A stretch of DNA of 15,630 bases from JACRGC01 sp035288785 (GCA_035288785.1 DATDZF010000091.1:1-15630), one strand, 5' to 3'; shown: positions 6,927-14,147, counted from the stretch's first letter. The notes: a model not told the origin generated them from the letters alone. A program made the numbers and translations.

Positions 6927-8984
6927 TTAAAGATTTAGTTTTTTCTTCGAATCCTTCCACGCCCGCTCTTTATCCTTGTTGATTGATGCAACTTTCATGC
7001 CCTCAAGCGCGTCCCGTAGCTCAATTGCCTTCTCAAACTCCAGCTTTTCCGCCGCCTCCCGCATCCTTGCCTCCAGGTCGATTATTTGCCGCGCAATCTC
7101 GGATTTCCCAAGGTGCTTAACCCCCTTGATATGCCCCTCTTTTTCAGAAACCGACTTGATGATCGTTTTGGGAGTTATACGGTATTTTCGGTTGTACCGG
7201 ATTTGGAACATCCTCCTGCTTTGGGTTATTTCCATTGCCCTTCTAATTGATTGCGTATGCACATCCGCATACAATATCACCCGCCCCTCGACATTCCGTG
7301 ACGCCCTTCCAATTGTTTGGATCAAGCTGCGCTCATCCCGTAGGAACCCTTCCTTATCGGCGTCAAGGATGCAAATCGTGGCAACCTCCGGAATATCCAG
7401 CCCCTCGCGGAGCAGGTTGATGCCAACAAGCATGTCGAATTCCCCGATCCGGAGCTGCCTGACCAGCTCGATCCTGTCCAAACTGTCGATATCCGAATGC
7501 ATGTACCTGACCTTAAGCCCCTCCTTCACCAGGTAATCCGTCAAATCCTCGGCCATCCTCTTTGTGAGCGTTGTAATGAGCACCCGGTTTCCTTTTGCAA
7601 TCGTATCCCTTGCCTGCTGCATCAAATGCTTCATCTGGCCGGCTATTGGATGCAATTCTACAACGGGGTCAAGAAGCCCTGTTGGCCTTGTTATCAATTC
7701 CACCGCTTGCGAGCTTTTCTGCAGCTCATATCCCGAAGGGGTCGCGGAAACGAACAGGGTTTGGGGCATCTTCTTTTCAAACTCCTCGAATTTCAGGGGG
7801 CGGTTGTCGTATGCGCATGGCAGCCGGAAGCCGTAATCAACCAGATTCTTCTTTCGCGCAAAATCGCCATTGTACATCGCACGTGCTTGCGGGATTGTTT
7901 GGTGGCTTTCATCGATTATGAGGAGGAAATCCTTCGGGAAGTAATCAAGAAGAACATACGGCGGCTCGCCCTGCTTCCTCCCGTCGAAGTGGCGGGTGTA
8001 ATTTTCAATTCCGGAGCAGTACCCGAGCTCCTCAATCATCTCCAGGTCATATTTCACCCGCTGCGAGAGCCTTTGGGATTCCAGAGCAGGCAGCTGGGGG
8101 AGCCTTTCCTCCAATTCCCGTTTAATCAGCTCCAAGCCCCTCTTCTTCATCTCCTCTGGCACGACATACTGCTCTGCTGGGAAAACAACCGTCTCCTCTA
8201 GGGTGTTTTTTACATCCATAGTGATGGAATCAAGTTCCTTGATAGACTTTATCCGGTCATTCTCCAGCTCAATCCTCATAATGTCCTTTTCGTAAACCGG
8301 GACAACGTCAATTACATCCCCCCGCACGCGGAACTTTCCGCCCTCAAGCGAGTTGTCGTTGCGCTCAAATTGGATGGAAAGGAGGGATTGCAGGAGGGAT
8401 TGACGCGTCATTTGCATCCCCTTCTTCAAATCAATTGAAAGCTCCCTGAAGTAATTCGGGTTCCCAAGGCCATAGATGCAGCTGATGCTGGCAATAACGA
8501 TCACATCGTCCCTGCTGATCAGGCTCGAGACCGCATGCATCCTCATCCGCTCGATCTCCTCGTTCCTGCTCGAATCCTTCTCAATGTAGGTATCCGTTGT
8601 CGGGATGTAGGATTCGGGCTGGTAGTAATCATAGAACGAGATGAAGTACTCCACCCGGTTTTTTGGGAAAAGCTCCTTGAGCTCTGTGTAAAGCTGCGCT
8701 GCAAGGGTCTTGTTGTGGGCGACGATCAAGGTTGGCTTTTGGAGCTTTTGGATCATGTTTGCCATGATGAAAGTTTTGCCGCTTCCTGTGATCCCAAGAA
8801 GCGTTTGTTTATTTTGGCTTGAGGAATTTGGTGAAAGTAATTGGTTTGGATCATCCGGTTTTCCAGATGCGGGTTTTGGATGGCCTGCCGCCTTATACCC
8901 AATTCCAAATCCTTTGGCCAGCTTTTCAATCGCCTCCGTCTGTCCTGGGGATGGCTTGTATGGTGCCGTAAGCTGGAAATGCAT
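6927..8984 (-). CDS. uvrB: UvrB, excinuclease ABC subunit B (damage-verifying helicase)
   Basis: UvrB verifies damage and recruits UvrC. I chose the ATG at 8984 (685 residues) because MHFQLTAPYKPSPGQ aligns with the conserved UvrB N-terminus and an AGGAGG motif lies 8 bases upstream. The frame stays open back to an ATG at 9080. Motifs: Walker A GITGSGKT (64-71), the beta-hairpin YDYYQPESYIP (118-128) that probes the strand, Walker B-like LLIIDES (354-360), motif VI QTIGRASRN (556-564) and a C-terminal UVR domain (about 633-668). About 28 extra residues (about 31-58, rich in P, S, N, K) separate the N-terminal motif from Walker A, where most UvrBs have a few. It heads the uvrB-uvrA-uvrC cluster. 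Confidence 0.95.
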   Translation of the reverse strand: MHFQLTAPYKPSPGQTEAIEKLAKGFGIGYKAAGHPKPASGKPDDPNQLLSPNSSSQNKQTLLGITGSGKTFIMANMIQKLQKPTLIVAHNKTLAAQLYTELKELFPKNRVEYFISFYDYYQPESYIPTTDTYIEKDSSRNEEIERMRMHAVSSLISRDDVIVIASISCIYGLGNPNYFRELSIDLKKGMQMTRQSLLQSLLSIQFERNDNSLEGGKFRVRGDVIDVVPVYEKDIMRIELENDRIKSIKELDSITMDVKNTLEETVVFPAEQYVVPEEMKKRGLELIKRELEERLPQLPALESQRLSQRVKYDLEMIEELGYCSGIENYTRHFDGRKQGEPPYVLLDYFPKDFLLIIDESHQTIPQARAMYNGDFARKKNLVDYGFRLPCAYDNRPLKFEEFEKKMPQTLFVSATPSGYELQKSSQAVELITRPTGLLDPVVELHPIAGQMKHLMQQARDTIAKGNRVLITTLTKRMAEDLTDYLVKEGLKVRYMHSDIDSLDRIELVRQLRIGEFDMLVGINLLREGLDIPEVATICILDADKEGFLRDERSLIQTIGRASRNVEGRVILYADVHTQSIRRAMEITQSRRMFQIRYNRKYRITPKTIIKSVSEKEGHIKGVKHLGKSEIARQIIDLEARMREAAEKLEFEKAIELRDALEGMKVASINKDKERAWKDSKKKLNL

Positions 8985-8989
8985 AGCAT

Positions 8990-8999
8990 AAGCCTCCTG
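8990..8999 (-). promoter_or_regulatory. Shine-Dalgarno site that fixes the uvrB start
   Basis: The minus strand reads CAGGAGG eight bases before the ATG at 8984. This supports the shorter UvrB start over the in-frame ATG at 9080. Confidence 0.6.
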
Positions 9000-9102
9000 A
9001 AACAGAACCCTACTACGACCGGATAATCTGAGTAAAAAACATCCTTTTAAGGCTAATTGGGGGTGGTTTCGATTGCCCATCGCCGGCAGCCCATTATCCC
9101 CC

Positions 9103-9114
9103 TATAATTTATAG
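9103..9114 (-). promoter_or_regulatory. TATA-box-like promoter of the uvr cluster
   Basis: The minus strand reads CTATAAATTATA here. Transcription would begin near 9082, giving a leader of about 95 bases before the Shine-Dalgarno-supported start. It would also place the alternative ATG at 9080 almost at the transcript 5' end. Confidence 0.5.
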
Positions 9115-9119
9115 CCCAT

Positions 9120-9180
9120 AAAAAAGCAATGCGGCCTTTCCCCAAAAGGTTCTTCCTAAGGCAATTCTTGCCGCGCAAGC
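9120..9180 (-). terminator. Short dyads and a T6 tract after the NpdG-family gene
   Basis: Downstream of the stop at 9185 the minus strand has small dyads, including GGCAA/TTGCC and GCAAGGCTTGC, then six T residues at 9120-9125. This could end the upstream transcript; it lies directly next to the uvr promoter. Confidence 0.3.
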
Positions 9181-9184
9181 CTTG

Positions 9185-9868
9185 CTACCCGATTTCGATC
9201 TTGAAGTTGAACATCGGCGTCTTCAAAACCCCCCAGAGCCGGACCCAGAGCGGCAGGATCATCTCCGTTCCCCTGGAGGTCGCAATATCCCCCAAATCAA
9301 CGATGTTTTTCCAGCCATATTCCCTTTTTAGGAAGGAAATTACCTCCTCCTTTGCATCCGGATCATTTCCCCCCACGAAAATATGGTGATTTCCGCCGGC
9401 CACCAAGTTGGGGTCCACCTGGACCGGCGCACTGAGCGTATTTAGCGATTTGACAATTTTTGCCTTCGGGAAAGCTGCCTGGATCTGCTCGCCAAGCGAA
9501 TCGGTGTTGCAAACCGTGAGCGTCGGGGGCATCCCTTTTGAGAAATCAAGGGGGTTGGAAATGTCAATGATGATTTTCCCGTCAATTTCCGACCCTGCAG
9601 ACCTTAGGGCATCGATGGAATGCTGCCCCAATGTTGCGTTTATGAGGATTTCGCCGTGCCGGGCGCAATCTGCAAATGTACCGACCTTTACTTTCCTGTT
9701 TTTTTCATACCAAATGCCAAAAGAATCCCGCCCCATTGCATCCTTTTCCTTGTTCGCGAGCGTTTTGGGGGGGCTCCTGGTCCCAATCATCACATCGTGC
9801 CCCATTACCATCAATTTGGCGGCATGCGCCTGCCCGACAGTCCCGGTACCAAGTATGCCTATTTTCAT
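9185..9868 (-). CDS. NADPH-dependent F420 reductase family protein (NpdG/Fno-like)
   Basis: Members of this family transfer hydride between coenzyme F420 and NADP+. The 227 residues begin with the Rossmann motif GILGTGTVG (4-12). R31 in the GTRSP turn suits the 2'-phosphate of NADP. Other matches are INATLGQHS, DISNPLDFSKG and the C-terminal LPLWVRLWGVLKTPMFNFKI, typical of this family. A GGTGAT Shine-Dalgarno (9872-9877) lies just before the ATG, and a TATA-like CTTAAATATTTAGG lies further upstream, so it has its own promoter. No F420 biosynthesis gene is in the window, so the substrate is not proven; some relatives act on other acceptors. Family placement is secure, F420 use is inferred. 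Confidence 0.85.
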   Translation of the reverse strand: MKIGILGTGTVGQAHAAKLMVMGHDVMIGTRSPPKTLANKEKDAMGRDSFGIWYEKNRKVKVGTFADCARHGEILINATLGQHSIDALRSAGSEIDGKIIIDISNPLDFSKGMPPTLTVCNTDSLGEQIQAAFPKAKIVKSLNTLSAPVQVDPNLVAGGNHHIFVGGNDPDAKEEVISFLKREYGWKNIVDLGDIATSRGTEMILPLWVRLWGVLKTPMFNFKIEIG

Positions 9869-9904
9869 TTTATCACCAGATAATTAGTTGAAGTTAGGAA
9901 GCAT

Positions 9905-9919
9905 CCTAAATATTTAAGG
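9905..9919 (-). promoter_or_regulatory. TATA-like promoter of the NpdG-family gene
   Basis: The minus strand reads CTTAAATATTTAGG. Its centre is about 44 bases before the ATG, predicting a leader of about 18 bases that contains the GGTGAT ribosome-binding site. Confidence 0.45.
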
Positions 9920-9976
9920 GTGGGGTTTAACCCGAGGGGAGGCAATGGAGGCGGAATCCCAAGATTTTGAACGATC

Positions 9977-9997
9977 AAAAGCCGCGGGGCTTTTTTT
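9977..9997. terminator. Hairpin with flanking A and T runs
   Basis: AAAAGCC (9977-9983) and GGCTTTT (9988-9994) form a 7-bp stem with a 4-base loop. In the plus direction it is followed by a run of seven Ts (9991-9997), like a bacterial intrinsic terminator. It lies about 80 bases past the stop of the minus-strand rhodanese gene, so it may end that transcript, or block antisense transcription from the plus side. Confidence 0.45.
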
Positions 9998-10074
9998 AAT
10001 ACTGGCTCGGCCCATCGGTGCCTATAGGAAAGGGCGCAGCTAGGTTCATATAAAACTTAAAGGCAGGAACGAAT

Positions 10075-10629
10075 TCAGCACTCAAATCCGCTGGTTCCCG
10101 GCGGGCATAATCCCTGGCTGTTCATTTGCGCAGGGGTGATGCTTCCTGCAACAGGCCCGGTGGCAATGAAATCCCCATAATCCCGGTTTATTTCATACCA
10201 GCCCGCAGTCAAATGCATGGAATAAATGCCATTTTCGGCAAGGTACTCGCCTATGTGCCTCGAAAGCATGCAGTAGCTGCTATAGCAGTAGGTAATGATC
10301 GCCTTGTCCTTTGGCAATTCCCGGAATGCGCCCAGTATTTCACTCCGGCTGATCTGGCCAACTGGGATATTCACTGCCGTGACAAGATGCCCCTTCTCAT
10401 ATTCCCCCTTGCTCCTCAAATCAACCAAGATGCCATCGGTTATGCCCGCCCGCATGTGGCGCACATAGTCCGAAGGGCTGATGCTCACCGCCGATTCGGT
10501 TTCGTAGAATTCCCGCATCATCTGCCGGTCGCTTTTTGGCAGCATGCCCGGGACGGAAACAGCCGCGAGGGCGCCGAATACCGCGCCGATTATCGCGCAT
10601 AATGCCAATAATTTCATATCGTATCTCAT
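10075..10629 (-). CDS. Exported or membrane-anchored rhodanese-domain protein
   Basis: The 184 residues start with a hydrophobic signal or anchor segment (about 6-26). A single rhodanese domain follows (about 48-156), with ILVDLRSKGEYEKGHLVTAVNIP and the active-site strand ITYCYSSYC. Catalytic Cys is C115, and its loop is C-Y-S-S-Y-C, not the common C-R-x-G-x-R, so a second cysteine (C120) sits inside the loop. The tail ends in another cysteine pair (C174, C184). This suggests an extracytoplasmic persulfide carrier or thiol redox protein, but the reaction cannot be read from sequence. A GGTGAG Shine-Dalgarno (10633-10638) supports the ATG at 10629; M5 at 10617 is an alternative. It is transcribed alone from the TATA at 10678-10685. 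Confidence 0.82.
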   Translation of the reverse strand: MRYDMKLLALCAIIGAVFGALAAVSVPGMLPKSDRQMMREFYETESAVSISPSDYVRHMRAGITDGILVDLRSKGEYEKGHLVTAVNIPVGQISRSEILGAFRELPKDKAIITYCYSSYCMLSRHIGEYLAENGIYSMHLTAGWYEINRDYGDFIATGPVAGSITPAQMNSQGLCPPGTSGFEC

Positions 10630-10677
10630 CTGCTCACCACATATCCGAAAATAGAACCAAACTCTTTTGTTATTTGC

Positions 10678-10685
10678 ATATATAA
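10678..10685 (-). promoter_or_regulatory. TATA-box-like promoter of the rhodanese gene
   Basis: The minus strand reads GGTTATATATGC. The predicted start near 10656 gives a ~27-base leader carrying the GGTGAG ribosome-binding site. Confidence 0.5.
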
Positions 10686-10712
10686 CCGTTTATTTCAACC
10701 ATAAAACGGCAA

Positions 10713-10757
10713 AATGGCTAGGTTTTGGAAATATCAAACGGATGTGATTTAGCCATT
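10713..10757. repeat. Inverted repeat downstream of the ferritin-like gene
   Basis: AATGGCTA (10713-10720) and TAGCCATT (10750-10757) are perfect 8-bp arms around a 29-base loop. It lies 55 bases past the ferritin-like stop and just upstream of the rhodanese promoter, so it may be a 3'-end structure or a regulator site. Confidence 0.4.
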
Positions 10758-10811
10758 CCGCCCACGGAAGTTAGCAATATGCCCCCAGCCCACAATCTTT
10801 TGGAACATCGA

Positions 10812-11300
10812 TCAGATTGCCTTGATGTCGGCCTCCAAATCCTGGAGGTCCTGCTCGTGGCCGAGTTCATCCTGCAATATTGAGCGGATAATATGGTAAG
10901 TCACCGGGTCCTTTAGCTCCATCAGCCTCTTGAGCATATCGCTGTACACCTTGATTGCGCACTGCTCCCCTTCGATGTTCTGGGCGAGTATCTTAAGGAC
11001 ATGGTCGTTTGCAGGCTCGTCATATGGGCAATTGGCCATTTTCTCCAGGTCCTTGATGTGCGTTATTGGCCTCCCTCCAAGCTGGATGATCCTTTCCGCA
11101 AGCAGGTTGGCATGCTTATGCTCGTCTTTTTCATGCTCCCTCAATTCCTCCTGGACATCGGGCCTCATCGGCCCATGGACTATGAGTGAACCAACCCAAT
11201 ACTGGTACTGTGCGAGCCATTCGTCAGCGAGCGCCTTGTTCAAAAGCCCGATTATTTCCTTTGCCCCCGCCCCAACAATCTCCTTTCCTTTGGTTCCCAT
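10812..11300 (-). CDS. Ferritin-like Dps-type protein (probable DPSL/thioferritin)
   Basis: A four-helix ferritin-like protein of 162 residues that would store iron and consume peroxide. Candidate di-iron ligands are E27 (ADEW), E60 and H63 (DEHKH), E110 or E112 (NIEGEQC), and E145 with H148 (DELGHE), an ExxH arrangement as in bacterioferritins. Two cysteines, C91 (NCPYDE) and C114 (EGEQC), are placed like the cysteine pair of archaeal Dps-like (DPSL) proteins, which combine a Dps-like cage with a bacterioferritin-like centre. A GGGGTG ribosome-binding site lies shortly before the ATG, and a TATA-like GTATTAAATG lies near 11331-11342. A plain bacterioferritin or rubrerythrin-like relative is possible; the ferritin-like family is certain. 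Confidence 0.85.
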   Translation of the reverse strand: MGTKGKEIVGAGAKEIIGLLNKALADEWLAQYQYWVGSLIVHGPMRPDVQEELREHEKDEHKHANLLAERIIQLGGRPITHIKDLEKMANCPYDEPANDHVLKILAQNIEGEQCAIKVYSDMLKRLMELKDPVTYHIIRSILQDELGHEQDLQDLEADIKAI

Positions 11301-11428
11301 ATAAACACCCCTGCAAGAAGCTAATTACGCCAACATTTAATACCCTTAATCAATAGTGGTTTTATGAAAATCATAAGAGCGCTTGGGGGGCGATTCGCAA
11401 GTCCATATAGGCACGCGGATGGCGGGAT

Positions 11429-11815
11429 TCATACGGGCGCAGCATCCCCGCAAGCAACGCACTCTATCTCGACAAGCGCCCCCATTGGAAGGGCCTTTAC
11501 GGCAAGCGCCACCCTTGCAGGAAAATCGCCTGGGAAAAACATTCCATAAGCCTCGTTCATCAACGCGTAATTTTCCATATCAGTAAGGTATACCCTTGCC
11601 TTGACAATATTGCTTAAACCCCACCCCACTTCGGCAAGGATGCTTTTTATGCCCTCAATTGCTTTTTCAGTCTGCTCCCCTATCCCATCTGCAAGCTTGC
11701 CTGTTATCGGGTCGATTCCAAGCTTTCCGGATATTTCCATCGTATATTTGCTGTTGTGCATCACCGCCTCCGAGTAAGGCAGCGCTCCCTTGCTTTTAAT
11801 GATTTTTTTTGGCAT
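11429..11815 (-). CDS. ridA: RidA family enamine/imine deaminase
   Basis: RidA trimers hydrolyse reactive enamine/imine intermediates, notably 2-aminoacrylate released by PLP enzymes, to keto acids and ammonia. The 128 residues have the usual family length and the conserved blocks GALPYSEAV, SGKLGIDP, GLSNIVKARVYLTDM and FPARVALAV, where R101 is the carboxylate-binding arginine, and the closing VEIECVA strand with E117. The ATG at 11815 lies about 26 bases from the centre of a TATTTAAATA box, so the mRNA is probably leaderless; there is no Shine-Dalgarno motif. It stands alone between the ferritin-like and hydrolase genes. The in vivo substrate cannot be read from sequence. Confidence 0.92.
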   Translation of the reverse strand: MPKKIIKSKGALPYSEAVMHNSKYTMEISGKLGIDPITGKLADGIGEQTEKAIEGIKSILAEVGWGLSNIVKARVYLTDMENYALMNEAYGMFFPGDFPARVALAVKALPMGALVEIECVACGDAAPV

Positions 11816-11836
11816 GCGGGATAAACGGCAACGGGC

Positions 11837-11846
11837 TATTTAAATA
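11837..11846 (-). promoter_or_regulatory. TATA box of ridA (leaderless start predicted)
   Basis: TATTTAAATA is palindromic, with its centre about 26 bases upstream of the ridA ATG. The expected transcription start therefore falls at or next to the start codon. Confidence 0.6.
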
Positions 11847-11853
11847 ACCAACC

Positions 11854-11878
11854 CAAGGGGCGCATTTGGGGCGCCTTG
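11854..11878. terminator. Bulged G+C-rich hairpin downstream of the hydrolase gene
   Basis: CAAGGGGCGC (11854-11863) can pair with GCGCCTTG (11871-11878) with a two-base bulge. It lies about 73 bases past the hydrolase stop and has no T-run, so the terminator role is only a suggestion. Confidence 0.25.
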
Positions 11879-11950
11879 AAGAGAATGAAAAAGGTTACAT
11901 CCCGGCCCAGCATACTCCCGAGCCCATCTCAGGTAATCCGCCGCCATAAA

Positions 11951-12682
11951 TTATGCAGTTATCGCGTCAATTAGCTCCTTTTCCGTACCGTCAAGGTCAT
12001 GGCCTGCATCCTTAATCGCAGTCAGCTGCTTCTCGCCCTCCAATTCTGAAAAAAACCGCATCGCAGTCCCAACTGAATTGTAATCATCCTTTTCAGCGGC
12101 TATCAAGTGAATGGGAGTTCGCAATTCTTTAGCGAATTTAAGGGGGTCGTACTTCCCAACGACCAATTTCATCTCTTTTTCATAGAACTCTTTGCTCTCG
12201 AGGGATATTGTCTCCCTGGCAACATTCCAAAGCCCGCCCATTACCGGATTTGCAAACAATTCTGCAGAATCAAGTATGGGAATTGCCAACAACGCCTTAT
12301 CGAAGAGCCCCGGCTTATTTCGGATGGCATTGGCAATGTAAAAACCGCCCATTGAAAGGCCCAAACCGATTAATTTTCCACGGGTTTTTCTCAATTGTTC
12401 TGCAGTTTTGGTCACGTCTTCGATTGATCCGATAAAGCTGAATTTGCCTGCGCTAGCCTTATCGCCCCGATAATTGATTTCAATAATTTCAATTCCCACT
12501 TCAGTAAGGGCATTTTTCAATTTCGGCAGCCGGTTGGTCCCCGGAAACCCGTGGCAAAAAAGGACTGTTGCTTTGGGCTTTCCAACCGCGGGGTAGATAA
12601 AATTCGTAACATTTTCTCCCCCAACATCGACAACAAACTTCCGGTACATAGTTAAAACTTCAGTTTGGGCATTAAAAAACAT
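11951..12682 (-). CDS. Alpha/beta hydrolase (serine esterase/peptidase-type fold)
   Basis: The 243 residues show the alpha/beta hydrolase plan: oxyanion-side motif CHGFPGTN (43-50), nucleophile elbow GLSMG with S110, acid D199 or D200 (AAEKDD) and H228 (DAGHD). The lid region (about 136-185) has an NPVMGGLWNVA segment. No signal peptide is seen, so it is cytoplasmic. The substrate is unknown; the layout resembles prolyl-oligopeptidase-like or esterase-like single-domain hydrolases. M12 at 12649 (MYRKFVV) is an equally likely start, since the first 11 residues look unlike a conserved beginning and neither ATG has a good Shine-Dalgarno motif. The gene is not tightly linked to its neighbours. 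Confidence 0.85.
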   Translation of the reverse strand: MFFNAQTEVLTMYRKFVVDVGGENVTNFIYPAVGKPKATVLFCHGFPGTNRLPKLKNALTEVGIEIIEINYRGDKASAGKFSFIGSIEDVTKTAEQLRKTRGKLIGLGLSMGGFYIANAIRNKPGLFDKALLAIPILDSAELFANPVMGGLWNVARETISLESKEFYEKEMKLVVGKYDPLKFAKELRTPIHLIAAEKDDYNSVGTAMRFFSELEGEKQLTAIKDAGHDLDGTEKELIDAITA

Positions 12683-12848
12683 ATCAGAAACATCCGTTCC
12701 ACTAGGATGATATCGGCGCCTTGGCTGATCCGGGTACCACGAAGGATAGTACCTCGTAACTCCAAAATCCCACCAAACTTCACCGGATTGGTGCCTCTAT
12801 TCGCTCAACGAATTCACAAGACCGGAGCGGGAGCCATGCCCCTACAAG

Positions 12849-12862
12849 AAAAGAAAAAAACG
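12849..12862 (-). terminator. T-rich tract after the two-helix membrane protein gene
   Basis: Immediately past the stop at 12866 the minus strand carries seven Ts followed by CTTTTC, a typical archaeal T-tract terminator. Confidence 0.5.
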
Positions 12863-12865
12863 CGC

Positions 12866-13072
12866 TTACTTTTTCATCTCCGCGTTGCAAATGGGGCACT
12901 TTTCCATCGTATGCACGATGAATGCTATGCCCGCTATAACGAATAGCGCTCCGGATATCTGGTGCGCAGTCATGCCGTCCATGCCCCCTGTCCCGAACAT
13001 GTAAAAGGCGATGCCAGCAACAGCAAAAGCCAATCCCGTCACGGTTCCGCATATTTTGCCCATATGTAACAT
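12866..13072 (-). CDS. Small two-helix membrane protein with C-terminal CPIC motif
   Basis: A short protein of 68 residues from the ATG at 13072 (72 from a GTG at 13084). Two hydrophobic helices are evident: GTVTGLAFAVAGIAFYMFG and ISGALFVIAGIAFIVHT. A glycine- and methionine-rich turn (GTGGMDGMTAHQ) joins them. The tail MEKCPICNAEMKK holds a CxxC pair, half of a zinc-ribbon-like knuckle that could bind metal as a dimer. GGTGAAGGT just before the ATG works as a ribosome-binding site, and a TATA-like CATATTATTATT lies near 13115-13127. A T-tract ends the gene. No named family is recognised. The coherent helix pattern and flanking signals support a real gene. Confidence 0.65.
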   Translation of the reverse strand: MLHMGKICGTVTGLAFAVAGIAFYMFGTGGMDGMTAHQISGALFVIAGIAFIVHTMEKCPICNAEMKK

Positions 13073-13182
13073 AGATACCTTCACCCATACACCTCAATGC
13101 CCCAACCCAATAATAATATGATGTTTAACTCGGCAATAAAGCACCATGGCCGAGCTCAAGTAATACTTGGGTACTAATGGCG

Positions 13183-14130
13183 TCAAATATCCGAAATAAA
13201 CCTTCCATAAACGAACTCCACAAATGGCTTTTCCTCCTTTCCTTCAACTGATTTAATCAGGGCATCAAAATAGCCTTGCGACTGCTTGGAAATGTTAAGA
13301 ATCGGATAGCCCGAATCAAAGAATGCCTTGTTAAGCAGCAATCTCGACATCCTCTTATTTCCATCCTCGAATGGATGGATCATGTAAAATCGCAGGTGCA
13401 GAAGGCTTGCAAATTCAATAGCATTAATTTTTCCGACATTTGCGTTATACCATTTTACTAGCCCCTCTAGCTTTTTCTTTATCATATCCGGCGGAGTTGG
13501 CCTAAACCCGATTTCTTCCACTTTCTCATAGCTTTTCAGATAGATGTAAGCCGGTACTTCCCTGATGCTACCGGGACCTTTTTCGGCATATTCCGCCATA
13601 ATCGTATTGTGCAATATAAGGATAAACTCGGCTGAAATTCCAATTTTACTCTCTTTGACAAATCTTAGTCCCTTGATCATGTCCAAAGCTACCCGAAGGT
13701 TTTCATCCCTTATGCTTTTCATGTTTTTCTGGGTAAGTCGATAGGCTAAGTTTGCATCTTCCTTGGTTACCGGCACACCTTCAGTTGTCAGGGTGGTATA
13801 GACAAAATTGACCGCATCGATTTCATCCTTTTCATCCTGCCTTGCCTTTCCGAGCAATTTAACTTTTGCGACATACCTTCTCCTTCTTTTTTCAGCTTCT
13901 ATCAGCTGCTCCTTTGTTAGGTAAATCCGTTCCTTTTCCCCCAATAGATCTTCGTAAATTTTATCAACTAGCTTTACCTTGAATGTATCAATTTGGCTTT
14001 TTCCAAGCATTTTGGCCCCGAGGAAAATCGAGTACACTTTAGGCTTTTCCAGCCTGATTGTTTCCTCCAGGTAATAGTATTCGTTGCCGTTGACGCCCTT
14101 TTTCCGGATCCTCATGCTAATATTATGCAT
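13183..14130 (-). CDS. Fic-domain protein, AMP-transferase of the self-inhibited class II type
   Basis: Fic proteins usually transfer AMP from ATP to hydroxyl side chains of target proteins. Numbered from an upstream GTG at 14154 (323 residues), the catalytic loop is HPFEDGNKRMSR (260-271), a full match to HxFx(D/E)GN(G/K)RxxR with H260 as base. TLTTEG (121-126) fits the inhibitory (S/T)xxxE(G/N) helix, whose glutamate (E125) blocks ATP binding. GSIREVPAYI (195-204) is the conserved flap region. A basic N-terminal part (15-105) of mixed beta and coiled character precedes. I prefer the ATG at 14130 (315 residues) because the GTG at 14154 lies upstream of the transcription start predicted from the TATA element; M14 at 14115 is also possible. 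No separate antitoxin is adjacent. The target is unknown. Confidence 0.9.
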   Translation of the reverse strand: MHNISMRIRKKGVNGNEYYYLEETIRLEKPKVYSIFLGAKMLGKSQIDTFKVKLVDKIYEDLLGEKERIYLTKEQLIEAEKRRRRYVAKVKLLGKARQDEKDEIDAVNFVYTTLTTEGVPVTKEDANLAYRLTQKNMKSIRDENLRVALDMIKGLRFVKESKIGISAEFILILHNTIMAEYAEKGPGSIREVPAYIYLKSYEKVEEIGFRPTPPDMIKKKLEGLVKWYNANVGKINAIEFASLLHLRFYMIHPFEDGNKRMSRLLLNKAFFDSGYPILNISKQSQGYFDALIKSVEGKEEKPFVEFVYGRFISDI

Positions 14131-14147
14131 TTTGGGCTTAATTAATC

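Noticed and set aside
12704..12732. C/D-box sRNA (ATGAT...CTGA)
   Set aside because: The C box matches only partly (no RTGATGA) and no D'/C' pair is visible.
12780..13097. 105-codon minus-strand frame overlapping the membrane miniprotein
   Set aside because: The other frame has two clean transmembrane helices and a CPIC motif, while this one has an irregular Cys/His/Arg mixture.
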